In this document: positions 47,055 through 59,047 of the stretch, one piece after another
Position numbering within the stretch: the stretch's first letter is position 1
Layout of the letters: the number at the start of each line of letters is the position of its first letter
Source: Volvariella volvacea V23
Lineage: Eukaryota > Basidiomycota > Agaricomycetes > Agaricales > Pluteaceae
Direction of reading: 5' to 3'
Assembly: GCA_000349905.1 (NCBI GenBank)
Contig: KB722736.1
Location: 1,176,536-1,240,535 of the forward strand
Length of the DNA: 64,000 nt
The notes under the pieces: generated by a model
What the model was told of the DNA's origin: nothing
The model's database searches: none
The model's input: the letters and a program-made list of their open reading frames with translations, nothing else
Translations under genes and position numbers: made by a program

Positions 47055-48879
47055 CTAGTGCTGGCTTCTGTCGAAGGCAACACCGGAACCAGCCTGAAAG
47101 AGTGCACACTTGATGGTTGTTAGAAGATCTCTTTCATGACGCTGGAGTATATTTTGGCCAGTAGTATCCACGAATTGGATTAAGAGGTTGACGGCCTGTT
47201 CAGCGTCTGCAAGGGTCGGCGACGATGCTTGAGGAAGACGTGTGACACTTTGGTACATGGTCAGCGATGTACTGTAGTCAGATGGCGGATATGCGAGGTG
47301 AGTTTCGCGGTCGGAATCTGGCAGAGTTTGCTGTGATGAAGGGACTAAGCTCGTTGTTGGTGTCACGGGGGTAAGACTGGCGGGCGGCATGTGCTCCTCT
47401 GGTTGACTAGGGGAGAGAATGGCGCGTGGGCCATGCTCAGGCCATGCCGGATGTAATGACATGGATGCCATACTTGCATCGTCTGGGCCATGGTGATTTA
47501 GTTCATCTGAGTCAGGGGAATCAGTTGGCCGACGCAGCGGATTGCTGACGCCTGATGGAAGGCCAAAGGTTCCTAGACTGGAGGGTGAAGTATTGGGTAG
47601 ATTGTGACCCAGTTGGCGTGAAACACGTCCATCGCCGTGCCAACTCCCACCACGGATACCGTGGCGCTGCTTGAAGTTTTCGACCCAACCTGAGCTTGCC
47701 TTAAACCTGTCCTCTGTGATCTCGAGATTTTTGGCAACCTCTTTGGCCTTGGTGCGAATGCCAGAGTCCGTCAAGTGACCCGTTATACCCTTCTCCTTAC
47801 ATTGCTCAAGCCATAACACGAGCTCCTCCTCAATTTCAGGGAATTTGGATGGTCTGGGTCAAGTTAGGCAGAGTATGTGCGCAAGGAAGGAAGCGACATA
47901 CCTATGCTTTGCTGTCCTGAGATCGTCATTGTCTGGGAGACTTAACCACTTCTGCTTCCCTTTCAGTATCTTGCTCACGGTACTACGCTCTACACCGTAT
48001 TTCAGTGCAATATCCTCCTGACGCAGCTTGTCATTTGCCATGTGATCGAGGCAGATTTGCTTCCGTTGGGAATTTACTAGGCGTTGCTTTCGTTTGGGGC
48101 GTGTTGTTTGCGCCCCCGATGGCGCATCAGGGGGCGACATACGGCTGTAGCCCATGTAGGCGTGGGGGTTGCTCGACGAGATTGAGGTGATGACGGAGGT
48201 GTTGCTCAAGGCAGGCGAAGTGGAGCGGGGTGCCATGGGAGTGGAGGAAGAGTTGGATCGGGAATGGGCAAAGAGTTGATAAGGGGAGAAGGAGGAGCCG
48301 CAGGAGGACGGTGTTAAGGGATGATAGGCGGGTGCTGGAATGGCCATTCCTGGAATGGAATCCATATTCAGAGACAGTCTCTCCCGGTGAACCTGGTGCT
48401 GGCTGAGGTCGGAACTATCGATAGGCGTTTGAGGGCGCGAGTCCATTGAAGGAGGCGTAAGATACATTGCAGAATGATGGCGCTACGGGGATAAAACAAG
48501 TTAGCAGCGTAACAAACACGCGAACAACGAGGCATACAGGGATCTGATCATGCTCCGACCTGGGAAATGTAGATGGCAGGGATGATCTCCGCTGCTCATA
48601 GGCTGCGCGTTGACGTCGCGTCAGGACTCTACTTGGACCAACATTAGACTCGACCTGGGCGAATTGGGAAGGGAACGGAATGGGGGGCGAGTGCTGGTGT
48701 TGGACATGCAGCTGGTCCGCGACCTGGGGCTGGACGAACTGCGGGGACTCGATGGTCGATGTGGGGGATGGATAGCTGATATCTGTGGACTGGCTCTCAG
48801 TGAACATGGCGGCGGGCGGAGGCAAGGACTCGGGATGGGGAGTGGGCGGATGGGGATGGGGCCAGGACGCGGAGTCCAT
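47055..48879 (-). CDS. CENP-B-type HTH DNA-binding protein (no transposase domain)
   Basis: Spliced over at least three exons (about 48879-48540, 48467-47900 and 47830-47055). The start MDSASWPHPHPPTPHPESL opens a Pro/Ser/Gln-rich arm. The middle has a basic lead TRPKRKQRLVNSQRKQICLD and a Psq/CENP-B-N-like helix-turn-helix (LRQEDIALKYGVERSTVSKI, LKGKQKWLSLPD). Next is the HTH_Tnp_Tc5/CenpB domain: EEELVLWLEQCKEKGITG, then SGIRTKAKEVAKNLEITEDR, FKASSGWVENFKQRHGI. The C-terminal 190 residues are Ser/Pro-rich and end in a helix ILQRHERDLLTTIKCALFQA. The DDE endonuclease part of pogo-type transposases is absent, so this is probably a domesticated DNA-binding factor of the nucleus. Target sites unknown. 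Confidence 0.82.
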
Positions 48880-51800
48880 GGATGAGATAGCAAGGGTCGG
48901 GGTGGGGGATGTGAAGAGGATGAGAGTGAAGGAGACGTGAAGAGGTGGAACTGAGATTGTAAGGAGAGTTGTGAACTGGAAGGTAGGAGTCAAGGCGGTG
49001 CAACTTTCAAACTGAAGCTTTAAAGGTCAAGGAAGAGAAGAAATGTATTCTGGACGGTGGTTGGAATTGCGCGGATTCGAGGCTACAAGGAACCTGGCAA
49101 CTTGCAGTCCGTCCCAGCTCAGGGCAACGCCTCTCTTATAGCCCCCTCACTTTAAATTTCGCGCCTACAGCTCTCCGCTCCCTTTTTGGGCCGGCCCTGC
49201 ATTACCACACCCTCCCTATTCTTGTTCTTGTTCTCCCAAACTTCCATCTGCCTCACAGCCTCTGTCATCCAGTTCATCTATCAACCAGTTTACAATACCT
49301 ATCACCTAATGCCATTCCACATGCTCGTCCAACCCGTCTCCCTTGTTGACACTCGTTAGTCCGGCATCACTAATCCAGATCCCAGTGTACTCCATCTCGT
49401 CAATCCTAGTTACTGGCTTTTGTGACTCCCCCCCGCCACCCCCAAACAGGCTCCAAAGAACTGCTATGTCTCTGCTTCTAACGGCATCGCTTTATTGGCT
49501 GGCGTAATTTTCCCAGCGTCTTCCTTCTTTTTTAGCCCTGCCACCCGGATCCCTTATCGTCCAGCTCGTCATGGTTTATGAACAATTCAGTTTACCCCCT
49601 TGTCTTAGCCATCTTCCCTTACTTTGACTCGGATTGGATCTCCCTCATGTCATCCTGCACGGTCATCTGCTCCCCGCATTCTGGTGTAGCCCATGACCGC
49701 TCTGTTCACCACCTTCCCCGGCGTTGACCACACGGGTAATTGCTCTAGGCTGATCATCAGAAATGGAACTCCTCTCGCGCCCGAGTTCGTGTCGTTCCTT
49801 AACGTCGCCCATCCAGACACAATTTAATTTTTACGACACGACCGCGAGGTTTTCCAGGATTCGTTTGTTCTAAACACTTATCCCGGCTTGCATGCCCTTA
49901 TTTATACACATTCCAAGTCTATCCTAGTAGATCCATTCAATCTGATGGCTATCGTCACCCACACCTAACCTCGGACTTGTCCTCGGATATGAAAACGGCT
50001 CGTGCTGCTTACTTCCCTCTCTTGATACCTGCACGGCACCAGCCTAGATTCCATCGATGACTAAAGGGTCCCACATCCCTTTAGTCTCTCCTTTCTCTGG
50101 CCGCTCCAAAATTTAGACCATTATCTTCATTCTCAGCCTGGGTTCGGATCCAGGCTCTTGGTCGCAGGCAGACGAGCGAGTGCTCCTTTCTGTCGGCACC
50201 AATTGCATCGCCCCAACTCACCTCGTTTCCCGCGACAGAACTCTAACTCGTGTTCTTGTTCGTTATCCTTCAATACGCTTTCCAGAAGTTCGTGGCCATG
50301 GGGTTCGTCGTCAGAAGCTTTGGTCAGCTCGTTGTCAGCGGGACATTAATTGTCTCGTATCCCCAGATAGCGCGTCCGTTTCGCCATCTATAGCCAAGGG
50401 CTTCTGTCTGCAGTTAAGCTTATTGTTGCTCGCAAAACACCCACCCCAGCAGTCCGGAATGAACCCCGCAACCAGACGCCAGATTCCGCACGCCATTCCG
50501 CTCCAGTGCTACCCGCTTCTCGCCGAATCAACCCTCTGCGCTGCCGTGCTGTGACCCGCCCAGAAGCGAACTAGGCAAGCGCACAAACCGTACTACATGA
50601 TCCAGAAATTTGAATTTCGAACAGGAAGCGGTCTGATAGTGGAGTATTCAATCGACACCCAGGTGTTGGCCACGTTCCTTCCTCCCGGGCATCGTCATCC
50701 TCTCGGTGAGCTGGTGTCTAATGACAGCAATATGTTTCATCCTCCTGCTTCTGCATTCCTCTTGGACAGCAGACCTGAGAGTGGGCGCCGTATCCATCGT
50801 CATCGTGCCTACCCACTTGGTGAGTACCTTGAGCAGCTGCAATCTAATGTCCTGAAGCTCAACGGCATGGCGTAGCGTCATCGGTCACAAGAACACCTGC
50901 AATCCCCACTGTTTGGTTTTGATTTAGAACCCATGTTTGGGAGAATAGCCACTTACGAGCATCCCCATATTGCCACCCAAAAGCTCGGCACGTTCCTCGT
51001 GTGTTCGCGGGATTGCCTTACCCCCCTTCATGGCATCAGATGGCGTCTTTCCCTCACCTGAGCTCCGGAGTCGCGCTCCTCAATAGCACCAGCCCCAGAT
51101 CCATCTCAATTCCCTTCTCCTCCGCTAATGACTGCCTTTAGCCGATCCCTTGCGAATTGGTGTTCTTCCTTCGTCGCCATATTAGCACCGCATAGGTCAA
51201 CATCGACGGTCGCGCTTGTATTCGAGAAGGTGGGGTGCAGGTGTCCACTGCTCCCGAATTACGGACCTGTCAGCTGGTGCATGTGGTTCAACATGAGCAC
51301 AGCCGTAGTATAATTGACAGCGATACTGATTTCCTCCAGCGCACTTACCGTCTGAGGCTTAAAGTACTACATGCTGTGCAGACTGCATGTACATGCGCAG
51401 GCTCTCGCCACACCATTGCACTCTGCACGTTTCTACTGCGCTGCAGACACGTGAATCACTACGCCGTCCTCTTCAATCGGAGATCAGCTGTACAATGTGG
51501 TGGGTCGAATATTCCTGATATATGCACCAACATAGATTCTCAGATAACATGGCGGAAATGACGTTACAGGACCAATATCAGGTACGCATCATGCCCATAT
51601 GTCAAGCAAGGTATCGAACCCATCACGTCCCTCTGAACCTTGGTGTTTGGGACAAGGGCACTTTATTCAAGACTCAGGGAAGAACATTCAAAACTGTTTT
51701 TTGGGTTTGTCTTCGATTGCCTGGAATCCGGCGCCACGATATCCGGGTACATCGAACACAGTTTCGAAGGTTTTCTTATCGTGGTTTATCACTGTATCAA

Positions 51801-52754
51801 AGGTTCCACGTTATCATGACCTCATCATGAAAAATGGGTTGCAGACACGACTAGTCACAGGGTCCCTCTTATGCATTAAGTTACAAAGCCATGATGGCTT
51901 GAGTGATGACCATGAGTCACCTCACACCAAAATCAAGGCTTGGTGCGTGTTCAGTGGTTTGATTTCGTGTTTTATTCTTATCTTTGTTTACGGTGGCAGG
52001 AATGATCCTAGCGAGGGCTTGCTGTCTTCGGTTTGGACTCACGAAAATCACAGCGTGTGGTCGTTGCAACCCTTACACCCTCGCCCGTAATGTGCGGTGG
52101 CACTGGTACCTATGGTCATCCTTATAACTGATCAATACGCCACATGACAATAAACGACCTCTCCCGGATCGTCGTCTTCATGAGCCAGCACTCGTCAGCC
52201 ATGGACTCTTGTCGTTCAATAGTGCAGCCCAGACCCCGTCCCCAGGCTGCTTCCTACCTTTATATTGTTAAGCCATTGGACGGAGTTGACCAATCTAATC
52301 CCGTGCAGCGACGAGCTTTACTAATGTCTACCCCCAGTGCTCGTGACCTTGTCTTCCCCACAAGCTGCAAACTTACTTTCCTGAAAAGGCCAATCAGGTA
52401 CGGTATCTGCCGCCGGTAGATCGTGAAGGCCTATTATAGATATTGTCTGTTGCCGGAAAGTTCCCAGGCGCTTCAGAATCAATTGCACCACTGATTGCAC
52501 AAAGCAGAACAGTCATCTTGGTCGTTGGGATATAGCGACGGGTGCTGGATACTACTTACGAGAGGCTCCTCAGGGCGCCCCGCCGTAAGGTGGCATAGGT
52601 CGGGAGCATACGGGGATGAGAAGACGGGAACACCCGTTTGGCTATGTGTGCAGAGTACTTAAGACCGTCTGACTCGGAGAATGTATAACATCACAATAAC
52701 CGTGTTTCCGCCTACATAAAGTCGTCTCTTTCACCCTCTCGTCCTTCATCTACG
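48880..52754. other. Gene-poor region with pyrimidine-rich + strand
   Basis: About 3.9 kb. 49140-50110 is strongly C/T-biased on the + strand. Frames at 50180-50554, 50597-50875, 51599-52090 and 52144-52419 (all +) lack recognisable domains and any consistent splicing, so none is called. Holds the promoter of the CENP-B-type gene at its left end and the AOX promoter at its right end. A transcribed noncoding RNA or 5' leader cannot be excluded. Confidence 0.4.
49135..49140 (-). promoter_or_regulatory. TATA box of the CENP-B-type gene
   Basis: TATAAG on the minus strand, about 256 bp upstream of the start codon at 48879, allowing a 5' UTR of some 220 nt. Confidence 0.45.
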
Positions 52755-54565
52755 ATGTTGAAGTGCATTCCCTCTGCTGCGAGCTCTATCCTCCGCGCAC
52801 GAATCTACAGTGCTGCCCCAGCGGGCTGGGCGCCCTTGCGTCGATCAATCGCTACGTCAACCCCTGTCTGGAACTATCATCCCACTACCAGAAGTGGCGC
52901 ACAGGCACAACACTTGGCCAACTCAAAGTCTCAGAAGCGTAAGTGTCCACATGCTCCGCTTGGCTTCTTTTTGGGAAGCCTTCCCTTCTTCAATTCAATT
53001 CACGCTGATGCTCCTTGATTTTGCCATTCAGAGGCTGCTAACGAAAGTCAGGGATTCCCTGCACAGGAAAAGCCGGACCTTACGAAAGCTGATGCTGTTA
53101 GTACTGTACCAAGTACTACCTTTCGCGGAGATTGGGTTCTATTCCACCCAGTCTATACCCCCGATGAACTTACGGCCGTCGAGGTACCCGTCAATTTCTT
53201 TGGAAGGAGCCATCTCATGTTCTCACCCCAAGGGCTGTCACCCTGTTACCCAATTTAGGTTCTGCACCGTGACACAAAGACCTTGTCAGATAAGCTAACC
53301 TACGGGCTGGTCAAGTTCTCTCGCAAAGTCTTCGACGTAGTTTCAGGATACAAGCACCCTGAGAATGCCCCTGACTTAAACCTACCACTTGAAGAGTTGA
53401 GAAAGCAAGGCTACATGCTGGATGACAAGCAGTGGCTCACGGTAGGAATTCCCCTATTACCCTTTACGAGGAATTGTATTATTTACATTCGTGTCCCAGC
53501 GCATACTATTCTTGGAAAGCATTGCTGGAGTGCCAGGGATGGTCGCTGCGACTCTGCGACATTTGACAAGTCTCCGCTTGATGGTACGTTAATACTTTGT
53601 ATTGATTGACATCAAACAACGTTTATTTAATTCGAAAATTTCCATTCCATCGAAATAGCGTCGTGATAGCGGCTGGTCAGTATATTTCAGGTTTAAGCCC
53701 AACGGCGTTTAATGTTAACCGCTCTGATGTGATTCAGGATCCACACATGCCTAGAGGAAGCAGAAAATGAAAGAATGCACCTTATGTACGTCTATTCTCA
53801 TGTTAGGTGGATTGTTTTGTGACCATAAGTCGTATCATTTTGTTTTAGGACGTTTATGACATTGAAAAAGCCCTCGATCTGGCTGCGCGGTCTTATCCTT
53901 GGCGCCCAAGGAGTCTTTTACAACCTCTTTTGTATGTATTTCTCCGCTCCTGGAAAACACCATAACTTAGTGAATCAGTCCTCACATATCTAATTTCCCC
54001 ACGAGCGTGTCACCGCTTTGTCGGGCACTTGGAAGAAGAAGCAGTCGTTACATAGTAGGTTTCCGAGTCCCTCGCCAATGGTTGATCCCGCGACTTACCA
54101 CATCATCCCATTACAGCACGCGATGCATCAAGGACCTCGAAGCCGGGAGGATACCAGAGTGGTAAGCCTGACTAACCCTGGATATTTGTTTATCCATTCA
54201 TCAACTCCGTTCAGGACCAACGAGCCCGCCCCCAGCATTGCCATCGATTACTGGAGACTGCCGGCCGATGCAAAGCTGCGCGATGTTCTGTACGCCGTGA
54301 GGTCGGACGAAACGACGCATCGCTTTGTTAATCATAGTTTGGCAAACCTGGACCCTGCCACTGATGTTAACCCCTTCGCCCTTCGCGAGCCTGACATGCA
54401 CGTGAAAGGCAAGAAGATTGAGTACGTTGTATTGGGTTGTGGTTTTTGATCGAATTGCTGATTTTCCCTAGGTTTGACCGCTCAGAAGCAGAAAATTTCG
54501 TAAAAGGCTCGCATGAGCTCCTGCACCAACGAGGGAGATCGGAGAACACTATTTCCTCGCTCTGA
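52755..54565 (+). CDS. AOX1: Alternative oxidase, mitochondrial
   Basis: Cyanide-insensitive di-iron quinol oxidase of the inner mitochondrial membrane; it passes electrons from ubiquinol to oxygen without pumping protons. The start [20 protein letters not shown] begins a presequence. Then come [38 protein letters not shown], and the iron-ligand helices: [52 protein letters not shown] and [15 protein letters not shown]. The C-terminus is [18 protein letters not shown], with the stop at 54563-54565. All four Glu and two His ligands are visible, so the enzyme looks active. At least seven short introns interrupt it. Confidence 0.95.
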
Positions 54566-54894
54566 TTGTGCGGGTTTTTGCTAAACATTTCTACAAGGAC
54601 TTATTTATTAGACAATACCTCCACTCACAATAATGCTTTGAATACTCTAACAGGTACACTAATAGAGACATTGGTAGATAGGAGAAGTATAAAATCTTTA
54701 ACTTGAATGGTACCATGATGACAGGGTTTGCGTCAGAGTTAGCGGAGGTATTCCTTTAGGGATGCGCACGTGGCTCACTACAATATTCGGCTACCACTTC
54801 TCCACAACTTGCTGGAACCAGCTCGGCTGGGCGAACATGGCTTTCGCAAGTCTTTTCATCTAAACTCTTACTCTTAGCTCTATTTAACAAAGAG
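54566..54894. other. Intergenic between AOX and the Spo71-like gene
   Basis: 329 bp. No gene recognised. Contains AOX 3' sequence and the promoter of the next gene on the same strand. Confidence 0.45.
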
Positions 54895-57800
54895 ATGACG
54901 ACGCCAGCCAGCCTTTCGCCCATTGTCGATTCCTCTGCATCCGTGTCGCCAGCCATACATGTGGCTCACAGGGTTTTCATTGGGCCTATGCCGGAGAAGG
55001 TCGTACACCTCAAGGAAGCTGCAGCGAAGCAATGCAGACATGGAATTTTTAGTGCTGCGACAACTGCAGAGGAGGATGAAAGAGAGTGTGTCCGCCACAT
55101 GTTGAAAGATCATGCTCGGGCATTCTTCCTGAGTCGAGGTGGAAGAGAAGAAAATTGGGACGAAAACGAGGAGCAAAATGCATTGGAGGAGATGTCTCAG
55201 TGTTGGCATGATAGCGACTGGGGCACTGCTTGGCGTCAAAGGCGGAAGCACGTTCACAAACGTCGCTGGGTGGGGGGTAGCTTTGAGGTTGGAAACATGG
55301 TTGGGGTAAATGTCCTTGACAAGTCAGCCACATTGGAGGAAAGGGTTATCAACCAGCTAAACTCAAAACCTGTTTTGTTAGAAGGGTTGGTCGGGAACGG
55401 AAATGGTGGGAATAGCCAACATTTGGAAACCAGCACATTGGCTCGAGTCGGGGCCTCTATTCAGCAAGCTCATACAAGGGCCAAGGCCACCAGCTCACAG
55501 GATGTTCATTCGACCACACGCAATGTCCTGGCACCTGAATCGACGTCGTTCATTCCACCCACCTCGCATTCATCGCCCGCTGTGCTTGAAACCGTGACAC
55601 CTCGTTCCAAAGCGCAAGGCAGGGAGAGACGACAGGTGCATTACCTCGACGGACCGACGCAAACCAATTTGGAGTTGGATAGCTCACCTGAGATCGCGCA
55701 AGGCAGTCCGGATTCGAGTCCAACCCCCAGCACGCTTTGGAGCAGTAACGTGAGTCCCGTTATAGCACCCCAACCACCGCCGACAAACCATGGCGAGCTA
55801 GTTCTACGAGGTACCCCTTTCTTTTTGGCAGTTTTCCCCAACTTAACCTACAATACCAGATAGAATGCTCATAAGGGCTTGCTACTCCGAGTCACCTCAA
55901 GTTGTGAAATACTTTGATGAGGCTACCCATCGCACAACGAGGGGTCTTACCTTCTTGGGTTGGGGAGAGTATTTGGTTGCTTGGAGGGGAGACAGGATCG
56001 AAATATATGATGATTATGTGCGCGTCCCCAATGTTGGTTTGCTCATTCTAACCCTATCTCAGGTCCTCCCGGGGAAGGAGTGGATCACTGGTCATAAGCA
56101 CCTAGCTTTCGTCATACCTCTATCGTCTTCTCAAACACGACTGTCGCTTTATTCCTTCGTCGATCTGACGTTTTCGCTCACCTGCCCCCCAACATCCGCG
56201 CGGAACTTCGGTTCGAAATCGCGATGGTTTTTTCAAAGGGAGAAAGGGGGGACGAACATCTTCGTTTTCAAATTGAAGTGTCGCAGCCGAGCGTATGACT
56301 GGCTTTGGCTTCTTTGGTTAAGTGGCGTTCTTGGGGTTCTGCCTCGCTCCTTGCTCATCCTACGTCATTAAATAGGCGTTACAAGGGCGGACAGCTCCCG
56401 AAGACAATCGAGGTTCGAAACCCTCGCCTCGATTCGCGTGTGAGGATCGACATTCCCGCTAATAGCGAAGCCAATATGGAAGAAGTGTACAAAATTTTTA
56501 GCCGTGATAATATTGTTGCCCTTTGCATTGAATCATTACGCACTACCGGCGACTGGAATTCAGTGATAGAACGACAAATTCGTACAGGGAAAACCTTGGA
56601 ACTCGCTTGGCGCGTCGATACCAATCTTGATTGGATTTATCTAGAAGACAGCATAGAAGGAGGGGTAAGAAAATGGGCTGTACTCTGTGGTCTGGTTCTT
56701 CAACAGGTATGGGTGGTGTTACTGATCGTCATGATAGAGGTTTTGACTGGTTCTAGCCTCCAGTGCCAGCATATTTAGAACTTCGGCTTGCGGAGCACGA
56801 AGCAACTCGTATACGCCCGAGGCATGGGGAGGGGATTGACGAGCCACCTGGAATTGAAGGTTACGTTGTACGCATAAGGCCTAAGGCTACTCCGACTAGG
56901 CGACGAGACTATCTAGCTACTCACAATGGTTATTTGTTCATCCTCTCCCCAGCTTCCGCTCACCCTCCACCACCACCTGGAATTATGGCAGTGGATGACA
57001 ACACCAAGCAGCTACGCAATTCTGAAGTAGAGCGGGGTGCCTCGCAAATCGCAGAGGCTACGGGCGTATGCGACCTTCGAAACATTATTCTGATCCGGCG
57101 AGCATTTCAACTGGTACCTGATACTCACCATGTAGAGCAGGGTGGCCAGGGAAACGTTGAGGAACTTTCCGAGCAGGAGGCTACCCAGAGTGATGAGGAG
57201 GATTCAGGGGGAGAAGAGCATTTCGCTAAATCTACGGACAAACCCCGGTTGAGAATGAAGCGCGCGTTTGAGCTCTTGCTACGAAATGGTCGTGTTATAC
57301 GGTTTGAGGTGAACGTGAATTTGCCACTTCATTTAGGCATCAGCATTAACTCTCCACATGCCTTAGGCTCATTCTCGCCGTGTGGCTTTGGAATGGATTC
57401 AACGATTACGAGCTTTGATTCATTACTGGAAGGAGAGAAGGCAGCTAACTGCACGAGAACAAATGGATTTGGCCAATACCCGCCGGCCTCGCGTTACGCC
57501 ATACACCCATGCTTGTAAATATGATCATCAACTTCTCCCAGAAGCTCCTGTTGATGCATCGGCACCTTTGCCCGGGCTGACTTCATTGTTTAATTGGTGT
57601 GTTATTGATGGATGCAAGCCCATCATCCGTGGGGGCAAGGTATACATGAGGCATGGCTTTCGTGGATCCTACAAGTGCGTTCCTGTAGATACCAAGGAGT
57701 CGGTTTTGGTACTCACATATGTACTATGCAGGCCTATTCAATTATTTTTGATGCCAGGGTACCTTGTGCATTACCAAATTAACAGCAATTCGGTGTTGCA

Positions 57801-58197
57801 TCGACGTACACAGAAGACGAATTTGGCGGATGCCTACGTCTATTCCGGATATCTTGCCGCATTAACACTCCCCAGCGGAGAATACGATCCGAACCGAGAT
57901 CCAACTCCGCGACGCTATTCGGATGGTTTGGAGACAAACGACACAGACGAGGACACATTATGCACAATATGGTACAACCCACAGGCCCCTACAACACAAG
58001 ACGGCCCCCAGGCTTCAACTAAGGCTGTGCCTGCATTATCCTATAAAAGACAGCGATTGGTGATCCGATCGCGGAGCCGTCTTGAGCGCGACGCCTGGTG
58101 TTGGGCCTTGAATCATGAAATCGAAAGGCTTGCACGAAAACAAAGAGGATGGGAGGAACAGGTTAGGTCGAATGGCGTTTTGCTTGACATTGAATGA
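54895..58197 (+). CDS. Spo71/Mug56-like PH-domain protein
   Basis: Multi-exon gene for a protein of roughly 950 residues. Near the N-terminus is the family motif HRVFIGPMPEKVV, then VRHMLKDHARAFFLSRGGRE, KRRWVGGSFEVG, and a long Ser/Pro-rich linker. PH-like segments follow: GLTFLGWGEYLVAWRGDRIE with KEWITGHKHLAFVIPL, EEVYKIFSRDNIVALCIES, PGIEGYVVRIRPKATPTRRR with DYLATHNGYLFIL, and AHSRRVALEWIQRLRALIHY with WKERRQLTAREQMDL. The C-terminal PH part has GKVYMRHGFRGSYKCVPV and RLERDAWCWALNHEIERLAR, ending at 58197. Yeast Spo71 and fission yeast Mug56 are PH proteins that organise the prospore membrane in meiosis. A role in spore formation here is by family analogy. Exon borders around 56040-56380 are uncertain. 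Confidence 0.82.
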
Positions 58198-58314
58198 ATG
58201 ACATGGACTGTGTTACTTCACAATCACGGGACACATTATACCCCCAACGCGCATCTTAATCGTATTAAACCTCTTCTAATAGTACTATAATGAGTTATTG
58301 GTACTGTAGCACAC

Positions 58315-58914
58315 CTATTTCTTAGGCTTTTTGGCACTTTGGATGGAAATAAGTATTCATGTTTCCTTGAGTGTACATGAAATACGTACCCGTATCTACT
58401 TCTAGCTGTCATGCGCCCAACCACGCCTCCGAAGTCCATTGCACCTCGAACTACCTTATAACTGGAGGCGCTTTGTTAGACAGCTGGAGAATCACGAAAA
58501 GACGGGTACTTACCCAACACCAGGAAGATCTTGTGCACGACCGCCACGAACAAGAACTACACTATGTTCCTGCAAATTGTGTCCTTCTCCTGGGATATAT
58601 GCCATAAGTGTCTTCCCGGATGAGAGTTTGACACGGGCCACTTTTCGCTTGGCTGAGTTGGGCTTTTTTGGTTTAGCAGTAAAAATCAAAGAGCAAACAC
58701 CCTTTCTTTGCGGCGATCTGTCGAGTAACGGGGACTTGGACTTCTCCGCCGCCTGGGGCTTTTTCCTTCGCATGGCCTGGTTCATGGTTGCAGCAACCGG
58801 AGGAGACGTATGGAAAAGGCGCGATTGAAGCATGGGGTTACTGTAAGCCATTGGCCTCCGTAGGCATGCTGTAAATATGCTCGAGGCGCCGAGCATTGAC
58901 CGCAATGCAGACAT
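58315..58914 (-). CDS. MRPS12: Mitochondrial small ribosomal subunit protein uS12m
   Basis: Decoding-centre protein of the mitoribosome. The start [20 protein letters not shown], with LFHTSPP, is a presequence. The mature part begins [12 protein letters not shown] and holds the invariant uS12 segments [39 protein letters not shown] and [15 protein letters not shown]. After introns (58440-58510 region and 58330-58383) come the conserved [17 protein letters not shown] and AKKPKK with the stop at 58315-58317. A longer upstream frame exists, but the 58914 Met fits the presequence. It lies head-to-head with NSE2. Confidence 0.94.
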
Positions 58915-59047
58915 GAAATCGACGGGTGTTAGCGGTGGTGAAGTAGGAAGTTTAATTGCGCACGCTTGCACACGTGGTTGTTTGTTTGGTGTAAACAAAC
59001 GCGGCTGTGGCAACACGCTCTCATTTGTCTTAATCATCGCGACAAGG
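58915..59047. promoter_or_regulatory. Shared divergent promoter, MRPS12 / NSE2
   Basis: 133 bp between opposite start codons, including a TGTAAACAAACG segment. No TATA box seen. Confidence 0.5.

Noticed and set aside
46559..47107. 182-residue minus-strand frame overlapping the end of the CENP-B-type gene
   Set aside because: Overlaps the coding end in another frame and has no recognisable domain; more likely 3' UTR.
56405..56440. GGTTCGAAACCC-like B box hinting at a tRNA
   Set aside because: Lies inside a coding exon of the Spo71-like gene, and no A box or cloverleaf can be built around it.
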